The translations under genes and the position numbers were made by a program. A model generated the notes under the pieces. That model had not been told where the DNA came from. It searched no databases and was given only the letters and a program-made list of their open reading frames with translations. Shown here piece by piece: positions 25,256 through 34,213 of a stretch of 64,000 nt of DNA. Numbering within the stretch: position 1 is the first letter of the stretch; the number at the start of each line of letters is the position of its first letter. The stretch comes from Roseomonas alba (GTDB lineage: Bacteria > Pseudomonadota > Alphaproteobacteria > Acetobacterales > Acetobacteraceae), in assembly GCF_019430885.1 (NCBI RefSeq), contig NZ_JAHYBZ010000006.1:248001-312000 (forward strand). The letters run 5' to 3'.

Positions 25256-27954
25256 CAGCCGGCGATGCGGGCCATCGCCGCGTCGAGCCGCGCCATTTCC
25301 ACCTGCGCGGCGGCGAGGCGTTCGCGGTTCTCCTCGACCACTTCCTCCGGCGCGCGGGAGACGAAGGTCTCGTTGCCCAGCTTGGCTTCGATCTTCTGCG
25401 CCTCGCCGGCGACACGGGCGCGTTCCTTGGCGAGGCGCGCGCGCTCGGCGCCGAGGTCGATGACATCGGCGAGCGGCAGCATGATCGTCGCCTCGTTCAC
25501 CACGGCCTGCACGGCGCCGCGCGGGGCCTCGCCGGCGAGTTCGCGGATCTCGGTCGCGCGGCCCAGGCGCTTGATCGCGTCCTCCCACCGCTTCGCCCGA
25601 TCGAGCGATTCACCCGAGGCGCCGGAGAGCAGCAGCGGCACGGTGATGGATGGCGCGACGTTCATTTCCGACCGCACGGTGCGGATTTCCGACACCAGGC
25701 GGACGACCCAGTCGAGCTCGGCGCGGGCCTCGGCAGCATCCGCCACGGTGGTCGCTTCGGGCCAAGCGGTGCGGATCAGTGAACCTTCCTCGCCATAGCC
25801 CATGCGGAACCACAGTTCCTCGGTGAGGAAGGGCATCACCGGATGCAGCAGCTTCAGGATGGTACCGAGGACGTGCTGGGCCGCACCCTTCACCTCCTCC
25901 TTCTCCACGCCGTCCGGGCCGTTCAGCACGGGCTTGGCGAATTCCAGGAACCAGTCGCAGAAAGTGTTCCAGGTGAAGCGGTAGCAGGCGCCGGCGTATT
26001 CGTCGAAGCGGAAGGCCTCGAGTGCGGCATTGGCCTCGGCGACCGCGGCATTGGCGGCGTCGAGGATCCAGCGCGACAGCGGCAGCTTCGCGGATGCCGG
26101 ATCGAAGTCGCTGCGCGGCGCGATGCCGTTCATCTCGCAGAAGCGCGACGCGTTCCAGATCTTGGTGGCGAAGGCGCGGTAGCCCTCGATGCGCTGCTTC
26201 GGCAGCTTGATGTCGCGGCCCGGCCCGGCCAGCGAGCAGAGCGTGAAGCGCACGGCGTCCGCGCCATGCGCGTCGATCAGCTCCAGCGGATCGAGCACAT
26301 TGCCCTTGGACTTCGACATCTTCTGGCCCTTCTCGTCGCGCACCAGGCCGTGGATGTAGACCGTCTTGAAGGGGGTCTCGCCCATGAAGTGGATGCCCAT
26401 CATCATCATCCGGGCGACCCAGAAGAAGATGATGTCGAAGGCCGTCACCAGCACGTCGCCGGGATAGTACTTCGCCAGCTCCGGCGTCTTGTCCGGCCAG
26501 CCGATGGTGGAGAACGGCCACAGCGCGCTGCTGAACCAGGTGTCGAGCACATCCTCATCGCGCGTCAGCTCGACCTCGCGGCCGAATTTCTCGCGCGCCA
26601 TGATGCGTGCCTCGTCCTCGTCATAGGCGACGAAAACCTCGCCATCCGGCGCGTACCAGGCCGGGATCTGGTGGCCCCACCAGAGCTGGCGCGACACGCA
26701 CCAGGGCTGGATGTCGCGCATCCAGGCGAAGAAGGTGTTCTCCCACTGCTTCGGCGTGAAGACGGTCTGGCCAGTCTCGACCGCCTTGATGGCGGGCTGT
26801 GCCAGCGTCTTCGCGTCCACATACCACTGCATGGTCAGGCGTGGTTCGATCGGCACGCCCGAGCGGTCGCCATGCGGCACGGCATGGGTGTGAGGCTCGA
26901 TCTTCTCGACAAGCTCCATTTCCTCGAGCTTCGCGACGATGGCCTTGCGCGCGGCGAAGCGATCCTGCCCGGCGAGGCCGCGGACGAAGTCTAGGTCCGA
27001 CACGCCCGCGATCGCGGTCATGGATGCCGCGATCTCGTCGAGCATCACCTTGCCTTCGGCGTCCAGCACGGACGGCGATGCGAGCGCATGGCGCTTGCCG
27101 ACCTCGAAGTCGTTGAAGTCGTGCGCGGGGGTGATCTTTACCGCACCCGAGCCCTTCTCGGGGTCGGAATACTCATCCGCCACCACCGGGATCAGCCGGC
27201 CGGTCAGCGGCAGTACCACCTGCTTGCCGACCAGGTCGCGGAATCGGTCGTCATCCGGGTGCACGGCGACCGCGGTGTCGCCCAGCATGGTCTCGGGGCG
27301 CGTCGTCGCCACCACCAGGAAGCGGCCCGGCTCGCCCTGCACCGGATAGCGCAGATGCCAGAGGTGGCCCTTGACCTCCTTGCTCTCGACTTCCAGGTCG
27401 GAAATCGCGGTCAGGAACTTCGGGTCCCAGTTCACCAGGCGCTTGTCGCGATAGAGCAGGCCCTCGCGGTACAGCCGCACGAAGACCTCGCGCACCGCCT
27501 TGGACAGGCCCTCGTCCATGGTGAAGCGCTCGCGCGGCCAATCCAGCGAAGCACCGAGGCGCCGCAACTGCCGCGTGATCGTCCCGCCCGATTCCGTCTT
27601 CCACTGCCAGACGCGCTCGACAAAGGCGTCGCGGCCCATGGAGCGCCGATCGGCATTGCCCTGCTGGGCCAGGAGGCGCTCCACCACCATCTGCGTCGCG
27701 ATGCCCGCATGGTCGGTGCCCGGCTGCCACAGCGCATCTCGGCCCTGCATGCGGCGCCAGCGGATCAGGACGTCCTGCAGCGTGTTGTCCAGCGCATGCC
27801 CGATATGGAGGCTGCCCGTAACGTTGGGCGGCGGGATCATGATGGTGAAGGGCTTGGCCGGCGAAGCGGGGTTCGCGGAGAAGGCGCCCGCGCTCTCCCA
27901 GCCCTCATAGAGGCGCTGTTCGATGGCGGCGGGGTCGAAGGACTTGTCGAGCAT
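25255..27954 (-). CDS. valS: Valyl-tRNA synthetase
   Basis: Class I synthetase with an editing domain. It has 899 residues. The HIGH motif lies in PPPNVTGSLHIGHALDN (about 42-58), the CP1 editing domain runs from about 190 to 340, and KMSKS is in EKGQKMSKSKGN. The anticodon-binding domain is followed by a C-terminal coiled coil (about 830-895, rich in Ala/Glu/Arg) that contacts tRNA. In related genomes popZ lies directly upstream. Here repeat element C and a divergent receptor gene intervene. Confidence 0.97.
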   Translation of the reverse strand: MLDKSFDPAAIEQRLYEGWESAGAFSANPASPAKPFTIMIPPPNVTGSLHIGHALDNTLQDVLIRWRRMQGRDALWQPGTDHAGIATQMVVERLLAQQGNADRRSMGRDAFVERVWQWKTESGGTITRQLRRLGASLDWPRERFTMDEGLSKAVREVFVRLYREGLLYRDKRLVNWDPKFLTAISDLEVESKEVKGHLWHLRYPVQGEPGRFLVVATTRPETMLGDTAVAVHPDDDRFRDLVGKQVVLPLTGRLIPVVADEYSDPEKGSGAVKITPAHDFNDFEVGKRHALASPSVLDAEGKVMLDEIAASMTAIAGVSDLDFVRGLAGQDRFAARKAIVAKLEEMELVEKIEPHTHAVPHGDRSGVPIEPRLTMQWYVDAKTLAQPAIKAVETGQTVFTPKQWENTFFAWMRDIQPWCVSRQLWWGHQIPAWYAPDGEVFVAYDEDEARIMAREKFGREVELTRDEDVLDTWFSSALWPFSTIGWPDKTPELAKYYPGDVLVTAFDIIFFWVARMMMMGIHFMGETPFKTVYIHGLVRDEKGQKMSKSKGNVLDPLELIDAHGADAVRFTLCSLAGPGRDIKLPKQRIEGYRAFATKIWNASRFCEMNGIAPRSDFDPASAKLPLSRWILDAANAAVAEANAALEAFRFDEYAGACYRFTWNTFCDWFLEFAKPVLNGPDGVEKEEVKGAAQHVLGTILKLLHPVMPFLTEELWFRMGYGEEGSLIRTAWPEATTVADAAEARAELDWVVRLVSEIRTVRSEMNVAPSITVPLLLSGASGESLDRAKRWEDAIKRLGRATEIRELAGEAPRGAVQAVVNEATIMLPLADVIDLGAERARLAKERARVAGEAQKIEAKLGNETFVSRAPEEVVEENRERLAAAQVEMARLDAAMARIAG

Positions 27955-28070
27955 GGGCGCATCCCTTCCCCGCCAGCCGGCCCGCCGTCAAGGGCAAGGC
28001 GCACAGGGCTGCTGGCCAATGGAGGGGCCGCCGCCCCGCCAGGGCGCGAAGATCATGGCCATGGCGGGAC

Positions 28071-28297
28071 GGGGAAGGGCTCTGCCCTCCCCCGAACCCC
28101 CACCCGCCAAAGGCCACAAGGCCTTTGGAAACCAATACCTGGTGTCGTGCGGGCAAGATCGCTTCAGGCACCGACACACGCATCGTGCCTATCGAGCCCT
28201 TCACCGCGGCGCACGCCCAGTCCGGCGCCAGGTGATGGCTTCCAGAGGCCCCGTCACCAGTGACGGGGAGAGGTTTGGAGCAGGGCGGAGCCGCTCT
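28071..28297. repeat. Composite hairpin repeat, element C
   Basis: Third copy of the family, within the 441-base gap between the divergent valS and TctC-like genes. The left hairpin GGGGAAGGGC/GCCCTCCCCC is at about 28071-28092, the perfect hairpin CCAAAGGCC-acaa-GGCCTTTGG at 28107-28128 is followed by AAACCAATACCTGG, and the inverse CCAGGTGATGGCTTCCAGAGG is near 28228-28248. A perfect hairpin CCCCGTCA-CCAG-TGACGGGG at 28249-28268 and the right-end AGGGCGGAGCCGCTC at about 28281-28297 complete it. Nothing coding was seen in the remainder of the gap. Confidence 0.75.
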
Positions 28298-28395
28298 CCA
28301 TCCCCATCAGTGCCCATGCGGGGCAAAGCCTTCCCCCCAATTCCACCCGGGCGCCATCTGCCCTATGCCAGCATCAACCACGGTGGAATCGATCC

Positions 28396-29364
28396 ATGCG
28401 CCTGACCCGTCGTCATGCCCTCGTCCTGCCGGCCGCCGCGCTGGCGCGCCCGGGCCTTGCCCAGGCCAACTGGCCGAACGGGCCGATCCGCATCATCGTC
28501 CCCTTCCCGCCCGGCGGGTCGGTCGACACCATCTCCCGCCTGTTGCAGCCGCATCTCACCGCCGATCTCGGCGCTCCCGTGGTCATCGAGAACCGGCCCG
28601 GCGCCTCGGGCGCCATCGGCACCCTTGCCCTTGCCCGGGCTCCGGCCGATGGCCAGACCTGGGCGATGGTCTTCGACACCCATGCGGTGAACCCCTCGCT
28701 CATGCCGACCCTCGGCTACGACACCAAGCGGGACCTCACCACGGTGATGCTGGTGGGCACCTCCCCCATGCTCATCACCACTCACAAGGACCGCCCCTGG
28801 CACAGCCTGCAGGAGGTGATCGCCGCGGCAAAGGCGCGCCCGGACACCATCACCTACGGGTCGATCGGCAATGGCTCGCTCGCACATCTGACCATGTCGC
28901 TGATGCAGCAGGCGGGCGGCTTCCAGGTGGTGCATGTGCCCTATCGCGGCGGCGGGCCGATGAGCGCGGCGGCCGCGGCGGGTGAGCTCGACATGCCGAT
29001 GGCGACGAATGCCGGCCTCGGCGGCCAGGTGAACGTCACGCTGCGGCCGCTCGCCCAGACCGGCGCTCGGCGGTCCCCGCACTTTCCTGACCTGCCAACG
29101 GTGCAAGATGCCGGCATCGCGGGCATCGACGCACTCGCCTGGTGGGGCCTGATCGGCCGCGCCGGCGTGCCGGACCCGGTACTGCGCCGCGTCCATGCCG
29201 CGATGGCCAGGGCCATGGCGATGCCCGAGGTGCGCGAGCGACTCACCGGCCCGCTCGGCATCGACGTGGTGGGGTCGAGCCCCGAGGAATTCGGGGTCTT
29301 CCTCGACCGCCAGATGGAGGTCTGGGGCAAGGTGGTGCGGGACAACAACATCCGCTCCGAATAG
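28396..29364 (+). CDS. Bug/TctC-family solute-binding protein
   Basis: Periplasmic receptor of the tripartite tricarboxylate transporter family, which binds carboxylates and related small molecules. It has 322 residues. The N-terminus MRLTRRHALVLPAAALARPG has an RR pair and ends at GLAQA, a possible Tat signal. Family motifs are IRIIVPFPPGGSVDTISR, VVIENRPGASG, HVPYRGGGP and WWGLIGRAGVPDPV. No TctA/TctB membrane proteins are nearby, so it is an orphan receptor, common in Roseomonas-like and betaproteobacterial genomes. It lies on the opposite strand within the conserved popZ-valS interval. Confidence 0.9.
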   Translation: MRLTRRHALVLPAAALARPGLAQANWPNGPIRIIVPFPPGGSVDTISRLLQPHLTADLGAPVVIENRPGASGAIGTLALARAPADGQTWAMVFDTHAVNPSLMPTLGYDTKRDLTTVMLVGTSPMLITTHKDRPWHSLQEVIAAAKARPDTITYGSIGNGSLAHLTMSLMQQAGGFQVVHVPYRGGGPMSAAAAAGELDMPMATNAGLGGQVNVTLRPLAQTGARRSPHFPDLPTVQDAGIAGIDALAWWGLIGRAGVPDPVLRRVHAAMARAMAMPEVRERLTGPLGIDVVGSSPEEFGVFLDRQMEVWGKVVRDNNIRSE

Positions 29365-29493
29365 CGGCCCCGCTCAAGGCTTCCGGATCGCTGGGACACC
29401 GCGGTCCGTATGGCCCCGGCACGGCCCCAGGGATACCGACAGCCGCGCGGTCAGGCCGAAGCGCGCCGAGGCGTCGTCCGCGCCAATTCGCGA

Positions 29494-30078
29494 TCAGGAC
29501 AGCGCGCGGCCGACGACCCGTTCGATCTCGGCGCGGACGAGGCGCTCGACGAGGCCCGGCAGGTGCTGGTCCAGCCAGTCTTTCAGCAGAGGGCGCAGTT
29601 CTTCGCGCACCACATCCTCGATGGTGGGCCCGCCGCGATGCACGGCGGCACTGCGTTCCGTACTGACGGCGCGCAGCAACTGTCCGACTGACGCCGCCGC
29701 CGCCGCGGCCACAGCCGGGGCAAGCAGCGATTCCGGCGACACGGCCCGGCTCGGGGCGGGTTCAGGGTCCGGCTGAGGCGCCGGTTCTGGGTCCAGTTCC
29801 GATTCGGATTCAGGTATCAGTTCCGCCGCCGCTTCCGGCGTCGCGGGCGGCCCCTCCGGCGGCGACACCATCATGTCCTCGGTCAGGAGCAGAGGCTCCG
29901 GCGCCCCCGGCGCCGGGTCGGTGCCCGTAGCATCGGGCGTTTCGGACGCGGGCGCCGCCGGCTGGGCCTCATCCTCGTTCAGGATTCGCCGGATGGAGGC
30001 CAGGATGTCCTCCATCGACTGGTCCGAGGCCGCCCCGGGCGGATTCCCGCCCGGCGGCGTGGTGCCCTGCCCGCTCAC
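29494..30078 (-). CDS. popZ: Polar organizing protein PopZ (DUF2497)
   Basis: Self-assembling pole scaffold of alphaproteobacteria that anchors the ParB-parS complex and other polar factors. It has 194 residues. The N-terminal helix SMEDILASIRRILNEDE (about 21-37) is the client-binding region. The middle, about 60-110, is a Pro/Glu-rich disordered linker (ESELDPEPAPQ). The last 50 residues form the assembly helices (TIEDVVREELRPLLKDWL and PGLVERLVRAEIERVV). The start overlaps the end of the TolC-like gene by 4 bases. The pcm-tolC-popZ-valS order is the usual one. Confidence 0.92.
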   Translation of the reverse strand: MSGQGTTPPGGNPPGAASDQSMEDILASIRRILNEDEAQPAAPASETPDATGTDPAPGAPEPLLLTEDMMVSPPEGPPATPEAAAELIPESESELDPEPAPQPDPEPAPSRAVSPESLLAPAVAAAAAASVGQLLRAVSTERSAAVHRGGPTIEDVVREELRPLLKDWLDQHLPGLVERLVRAEIERVVGRALS

Positions 30079-31637
30079 CGCGTGCCCCGCGCCGGCTGCA
30101 CCGCTGGTGGATTGGGGTTGATCGGCACTAGCGGCTGGACCGAGATCGATCCGACCTGCGGCTGCACCACCGCCTGTGGCACCACCGCCGCCTGCGGCAC
30201 CTGCTCGTTGAAGTCGCCCGTGCCCACCCAGCGGTCGCGCACCGCGTTGTAGTAGCTGCGGGGATCATAGATCAGCACCGGCAGCGCCAGGTCCTGCGCC
30301 GTCAGCCGACCCAGCGAGGCCGTCAGCTCGTAGGAAGAGGTGATCAGCGTCGCCAGCGCGCGCACCAGGCGCACGCGGGCGTTCAGCAATTCCTGCTCGG
30401 CGTTCAGCACGTCGAGGGTGGTGCGGCTGCCGACGATCGCTTCGCGCTGCACGCCATCCAGCGCGATCTCCTGCGCCCGGATCTCGGCCTGGGAGGACTG
30501 CACCTGGGCGCGGGCGGTTGTCAGCGCCTCCCAGGTACGGGTCGCATCCTGCTCGGCCACGCGCTTCGCGTCGGAGAGCACCTGCCGGGCCTGCTGCGCC
30601 TGCTGGCGCGCCTGGCGCACGGCGGAATGTTCCGCACCGCCCTGGTACAGCGGCACGGAGAGATTCGCGGTGACCTGCGCCCCGGTCTGGCGCGTGCCAC
30701 GCGTCTGACTGTTGTCGAGGCGGAAGGCCTGCACCTGGGCGCTGACCGTGGGCAGCAGCGCGCCGAACTGCAGATCGATGTTGTCGCGCGCCGCCTGCTC
30801 GTCGAAGGTCGCGGCGACCACCGCCGGGCTGTTGCCGGTGGCGAGACGGATCGCCTCCTGCAGGTTGCGCACCGGCGGTTGCACCGGCGACGGCGGTACG
30901 ACCTGCAGCGGCTCCAGCCCGATCACCCGCACGAAGGTGGCGCGAGAGGCCTGCAGCGTGCCCTGCGCCTGTTCGAGCTGGAAACGCGCCGCAGCGAGGC
31001 GTGCCTCAGCCTGCGCGACGTCGGTGCGGGTGATCTCACCCACGCGGAAGCGTTCGTTGGTGGCCTGGAGCTGACGGAGCAGCACCTGCACGTTGTTCTC
31101 GTTGAGGCGCACTTCCTCGCGGTTCTGCACCACCGAGACATAGGCGCGCACGCCGTCCAGCAGCACGGTCTGCTCGGTCGCGAGCAGACGGGCGCGCTGG
31201 CCATAGACCTGATTCTCGGCCCGTCGCGTCCCCGCCGTGGTGCGGCCGCCGCGATAGAGCGGCTGGGTCACGGTCGCGGTCACGTTCGCGGTGTCGCGCG
31301 GCTGATCGGAAAAGATCGAGTATGGCGTGCCCGCGCTGTCGAGGTTGACGACGTTGCCTGAAGGATCGCGCTGCACCGCCACGGTGGACTGCGAGCGGTA
31401 GCGGGTATCGGCATAGCCGCCCGCCGCGCCAAGCACGACCGTGGGGCGCCAGCCGGCCAGCGCCTGGGGCACGTTTTCGTCCACCGCGCGGGCCTGGGCG
31501 CGCGCGGCGAGCAGCGTTGGATTGTTGGCGTAGGCCGCCGCGAGCGCATCCTGCAAGGTCTGTGACCAAGAGGCAGCGGCCGGCAGGACGGTCAATGCGG
31601 CGGAAAGAAACAAGGTCCGTCGCAGGCTGGTCATCAC
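30075..31637 (-). CDS. TolC-family outer-membrane channel
   Basis: Outer-membrane exit duct for type I secretion or efflux. It has 520 residues. The signal peptide ends near ASWSQ, and then the alpha-helical TolC repeats begin with TLQDALAAAYANNPTLLAARAQ and repeat from VPPVRNLQEAIRLATGNSP-like sequence near residue 270. The C-terminal tail after about residue 470 is rich in Val, Pro and Gln. No dedicated inner-membrane partner is adjacent. The RND pump at 58-62 kb could use it, but that link is only inferred. It overlaps popZ at its 3' end. Confidence 0.9.
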   Translation of the reverse strand: MMTSLRRTLFLSAALTVLPAAASWSQTLQDALAAAYANNPTLLAARAQARAVDENVPQALAGWRPTVVLGAAGGYADTRYRSQSTVAVQRDPSGNVVNLDSAGTPYSIFSDQPRDTANVTATVTQPLYRGGRTTAGTRRAENQVYGQRARLLATEQTVLLDGVRAYVSVVQNREEVRLNENNVQVLLRQLQATNERFRVGEITRTDVAQAEARLAAARFQLEQAQGTLQASRATFVRVIGLEPLQVVPPSPVQPPVRNLQEAIRLATGNSPAVVAATFDEQAARDNIDLQFGALLPTVSAQVQAFRLDNSQTRGTRQTGAQVTANLSVPLYQGGAEHSAVRQARQQAQQARQVLSDAKRVAEQDATRTWEALTTARAQVQSSQAEIRAQEIALDGVQREAIVGSRTTLDVLNAEQELLNARVRLVRALATLITSSYELTASLGRLTAQDLALPVLIYDPRSYYNAVRDRWVGTGDFNEQVPQAAVVPQAVVQPQVGSISVQPLVPINPNPPAVQPARGTR

Positions 31638-31797
31638 TCCGCAATCCCCTACCGGATGGCGCGCGACCGCAGACGATCATCCGCGCCACGCTTAAAGCCT
31701 AACGTGGGAAACCTAACGCAGTGCAACAGGGCCACGCCAGCCCGGCGAGGCAAAAGAAATGCGACAGGCGGGCCGGCGTGCGCGCCGGCCACACCGG

Positions 31798-32454
31798 TCA
31801 GAATGCGAAGGCAGGCGCCGCGGCGAAACCCGGCAGCGCCGGGGCGTGGGCATCGAAGCCGACCGTGGTCGTGACGGTGCCGCCCACCCGGCGCAGCAGC
31901 AGCGCGCGGCCCGGCGGGCCGCCCGCCAGGCCCACGGCAACCAGGCGACCGCCCTCGACCAGCTGATCCTGCACCGCCTGCGGCACGGCCTGCACGCCGC
32001 CCTCGATCAGGATGACGTCATACGGCGCGCCCTCGGCATAGCCCGCCTCGGGGCTGCCCTGCGCCACCGTCACGGTGCCGACCGGCACCGTGGCCGCGAG
32101 GGCGGTCCGCGCGATTGCCAGCAGCACCGGGTCCGCTTCGACCGCCGTGACCGTCGCGCCGATGGTCGCGAGCAGGGCCGCGCCGAATCCGGTCCCGGCC
32201 CCGAGTACGAGCACCCGTTCGCCACGCCGCACGCCCGAGGACTGCACCAGCCGCGCCAGCACCAGCGGCTTCAGCATGAAGCGCCCGCCCGGCAGCGGAA
32301 CATCCGCATCGGCATAGACGCGCGCGGCCAGCGCGGCCGGCGCGAAACGCTCCCGCGGCAGATCGCGCATCGCGGCAATGATGCGGGGGTCATCGACCTG
32401 ATTGGGCCGAAGCTGGCCGTCGACCATGAATTTGCGTGCCTCGGCGAAATCCAT
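31798..32454 (-). CDS. Protein-L-isoaspartate O-methyltransferase-like protein
   Basis: SAM-dependent methyltransferase of the PCMT family, the divergent class found next to tolC in alphaproteobacteria. It has 218 residues from the ATG at 32454 (MDFAEARKFMVDGQLRPNQV); the 20 open codons before it are not conserved. The SAM loop is VLVLGAGTGFGAALLA, and the loop after it has AVEADPVLL. The family's PVPLPGGRFMLKP-type segment is near residue 50. The usual serine/threonine pocket of true isoaspartate repair enzymes is not obvious, so repair activity is uncertain. Confidence 0.85.
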   Translation of the reverse strand: MDFAEARKFMVDGQLRPNQVDDPRIIAAMRDLPRERFAPAALAARVYADADVPLPGGRFMLKPLVLARLVQSSGVRRGERVLVLGAGTGFGAALLATIGATVTAVEADPVLLAIARTALAATVPVGTVTVAQGSPEAGYAEGAPYDVILIEGGVQAVPQAVQDQLVEGGRLVAVGLAGGPPGRALLLRRVGGTVTTTVGFDAHAPALPGFAAAPAFAF

Positions 32455-32568
32455 TCTCTGCCCGCCCTTCGTCCGGAAGCCGGCGTTATAGGTCCGGCGG
32501 CACCGATGCGCCAAGCTGGTGCTTGACCCGCGGCGGCGCGCAGACGATATGGGGCGCCCGCATCGCGG

Positions 32569-32642
32569 GGTCCGGTGGCCGAGTGGTCAGGCAAGGGTCT
32601 GCAAAACCCTCTACAGCGGTTCGATTCCGCTCCGGACCTCCA
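32569..32642 (+). tRNA. tRNA-Cys (GCA)
   Basis: A 74-base cloverleaf including an encoded CCA. The acceptor GGTCCGG (32569-32575) pairs with CCGGACC (32632-32638). The anticodon stem AGGGT/ACCCT holds the loop CTGCAAA with anticodon GCA at 32601-32603. The T-loop is TTCGATT, and the discriminator base is T, the identity element of tRNA-Cys. Confidence 0.97.
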
Positions 32643-32700
32643 CGAAGCGGGAGGGTTTACAGGGTGGTCGCCCACGACTATATGCGGCGCCCGGCTCCGT

Positions 32701-32776
32701 TCCCCGATAGCTCAGTTGGTAGAGCGCGGGACTGTTAATCCCTAGGTCGTAGGTTCGAGTCCTACTCGGGGAGCCA
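32701..32776 (+). tRNA. tRNA-Asn (GTT)
   Basis: A 76-base cloverleaf with encoded CCA. The acceptor TCCCCGA (32701-32707) pairs with TCGGGGA (32766-32772), with discriminator G. The D arm is GCTC-AGTTGGTA-GAGC, and the anticodon loop CTGTTAA has GTT at 32734-32736. The T arm is GTAGG-TTCGAGT-CCTAC. It follows tRNA-Cys by 58 bases and could share its transcript. Confidence 0.97.
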
Positions 32777-32870
32777 TCTGCCCTTGGAATTGCGACGCAC
32801 CATCACCGCGCTTGCCGCGGTGGTGTGCGGCGCGTCCCTACCCCTGCCGACCATCACCTCCCGGGCGTGT

Positions 32871-33107
32871 TCAGCCATCGGGCTTCGCCGCGGCCGCCAG
32901 ATAGAGCCCGACCATAGCCTTGGTCTCGGCGATGAGGACGCCCCGCACGGCGGGCCTCTCCCGGCTCACGGTAGCCAAGCCCTTGAACACGGTCATGAGA
33001 ATCGCCGCCATGTGCGGCGCCCTGGCCGGCGGAAGCGACGGCAGTGGGTCGGCCAGGATCACGGCGAGCGCCTTCGTGATCGCGAAGATTGTCGGCGTTC
33101 CGGACGT
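32871..33107 (-). pseudogene. C-terminal remnant of a TetR-family regulator
   Basis: An open frame on the minus strand with no helix-turn-helix. It begins abruptly near 33107 after a stop and ends at 32871. The translated segment HMAAILMTVFKGLATVSRE...GVLIAETKAMVGLYLA resembles the ligand-domain end of TetR regulators (the final VLIAETKAMVGLYL pattern). The missing N-terminal half should lie to the right, exactly where the abrB remnant begins on the opposite strand. The exact break is somewhere in 33050-33107. Family assignment is by eye and moderate. Confidence 0.5.
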
Positions 33108-33654
33108 TCACACCGTGCATACGGCAACGCCACTGCTGCCCGGCGACTGGCTCGCCTTCGGCGAGACGCTGCTGCTCGCCGCCGCCGGTTCACTGGTCGC
33201 GAGCCGCCTGCGGCTGCGGGCCGGCGGACTGCTGATCCCGCTCTTCGCCAGCATCGTCCTCCAGCAGACCGGCCTGATGACGATCGACCTGCCGCGATGG
33301 CTTCTGGCGGGCGCCTACGCCGTCATCGGCTGGCGCATCGGCCCGCGATTCAGCCGCCCGCTTCTGGTCCACGCCGCGCGGAAGATGCCGATCATCATCG
33401 CGAGCACGCTGGCGCTGATCGCAGCCTGCGGCGGCCTCGCCGCGGGTTTCGTGGTGTTCGCCGGAATCGATCCGCTCACGGCCTATCTCGCGACGAGACC
33501 GGGCGGCGCCGATTCCGTCGCGATCATCGCTGCCTCGACGCATGTCGATACGCCCTTCGTCATGACCATGCAGATGGCGCGGCTCGTCGTGGTGCTCCTG
33601 ACGGGCCCGGCCATGGCGCGGTTCCTCGCCAGCCGGGTCCGGCCGCCGCCCTGA
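33061..33654 (+). pseudogene. Truncated AbrB-family membrane protein (PF05145-like)
   Basis: About 197 codons that match the C-terminal half of AbrB/AmoA-like putative transporters, normally 330-370 residues. Visible segments are GDWLAFGETLLLAAAG, GLLIPLFASIVLQQTG, AGAYAVIGWRIGPRFSR and the family ending DTPFVMTMQMARLVVVLLTG. The frame is open to 32920, but the upstream part is the antisense of the tetR remnant and has no homology. With half of its helices missing, the product is unlikely to work. It lies directly after the tRNA-Asn gene. Confidence 0.65.
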
Positions 33655-33841
33655 AGCGGTTGGGGCAGCACGTCGGGAGACGACGAGGCGACCTGTCCGG
33701 CCGGCGACTGTGCGCCTGACACTTCCCGGGCGGCTACCGCCACCCGGCGCCGCCTCGCCATGGCGCCGATTCTTTTCCGTGACATCTCAACCCGGGCCAC
33801 CCCCCGCGCGTTGGCCATGTCTGAGCACGGAGGCATCAGCC

Positions 33842-34048
33842 ATGAGCGGCAACATCGAACAGATCGACCGGGCATCCGAAGCGGCGCAGGATGCCGCGCA
33901 GGCGGCGGCGGACAGTGCGAAGGCCGCGGTCGACGCGGCCGCGGATTGTGCGATCCGGGCGGTGCAGCGGATCCAGAAGCGCCCCATCCAGGCCATCCTC
34001 GCCGCCATGCTGACCGGCGTGCTGATCGGGGTGTGCCTGCGACGCTGA
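33842..34048 (+). CDS. Small ElaB/YqjD (DUF883)-like membrane-anchored protein
   Basis: It has 68 residues from the ATG at 33842, with CGGAGG upstream. An alanine-rich amphipathic helix (IDRASEAAQDAAQAAADS, about 7-45) is followed by QKRPIQAILAAMLTGVLIGV, a C-terminal membrane anchor ending in Arg-Arg. This is the layout of ElaB/YqjD/YgaM proteins, tail-anchored and associated with stationary-phase ribosomes or the inner membrane in enterics. The equivalence of role is an inference. Confidence 0.7.
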   Translation: MSGNIEQIDRASEAAQDAAQAAADSAKAAVDAAADCAIRAVQRIQKRPIQAILAAMLTGVLIGVCLRR

Positions 34049-34051
34049 CGG

Positions 34052-34213
34052 CTACTCGGCCTCCCGCGTCTCCGGGGCGGAAGAACACTCCACCATGCCG
34101 GGGCTGCCTTCACTCTCGCTGTGCACGACGCATCGGGGCTCCGCCGGCCGTGGCGGGGCGGCACAGGCGGCGAGGGCGAGGATCCCGGCCGCGAAGATCC
34201 CTGAGCGACTCAA
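34052..34213 (-). CDS. Small lipoprotein, TTG start
   Basis: It has 53 residues if translation starts at the TTG at 34213, which has GGGAG 8 bases upstream. No in-frame ATG or GTG fits. The signal peptide reads SRSGIFAAGILALAAC, with lipobox LALAAC, and the mature part is 37 residues rich in Pro, Glu and Ser with two more cysteines (RCVVHSE and MVECSSA) that could pair. No family recognised. It converges with the DUF883-like gene, with 3 bases between their ends. Confidence 0.55.
   Translation of the reverse strand: MSRSGIFAAGILALAACAAPPRPAEPRCVVHSESEGSPGMVECSSAPETREAE

Noticed and set aside
28396..29364. A complete tripartite tricarboxylate transporter operon
   Set aside because: Only the receptor is present. 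No TctA or TctB membrane gene lies beside it.
32569..32776. tRNA pair as the attachment site of an integrated island
   Set aside because: No second copy of the tRNA 3' end and no integrase was found downstream. The adjacent remains look like a local deletion instead.
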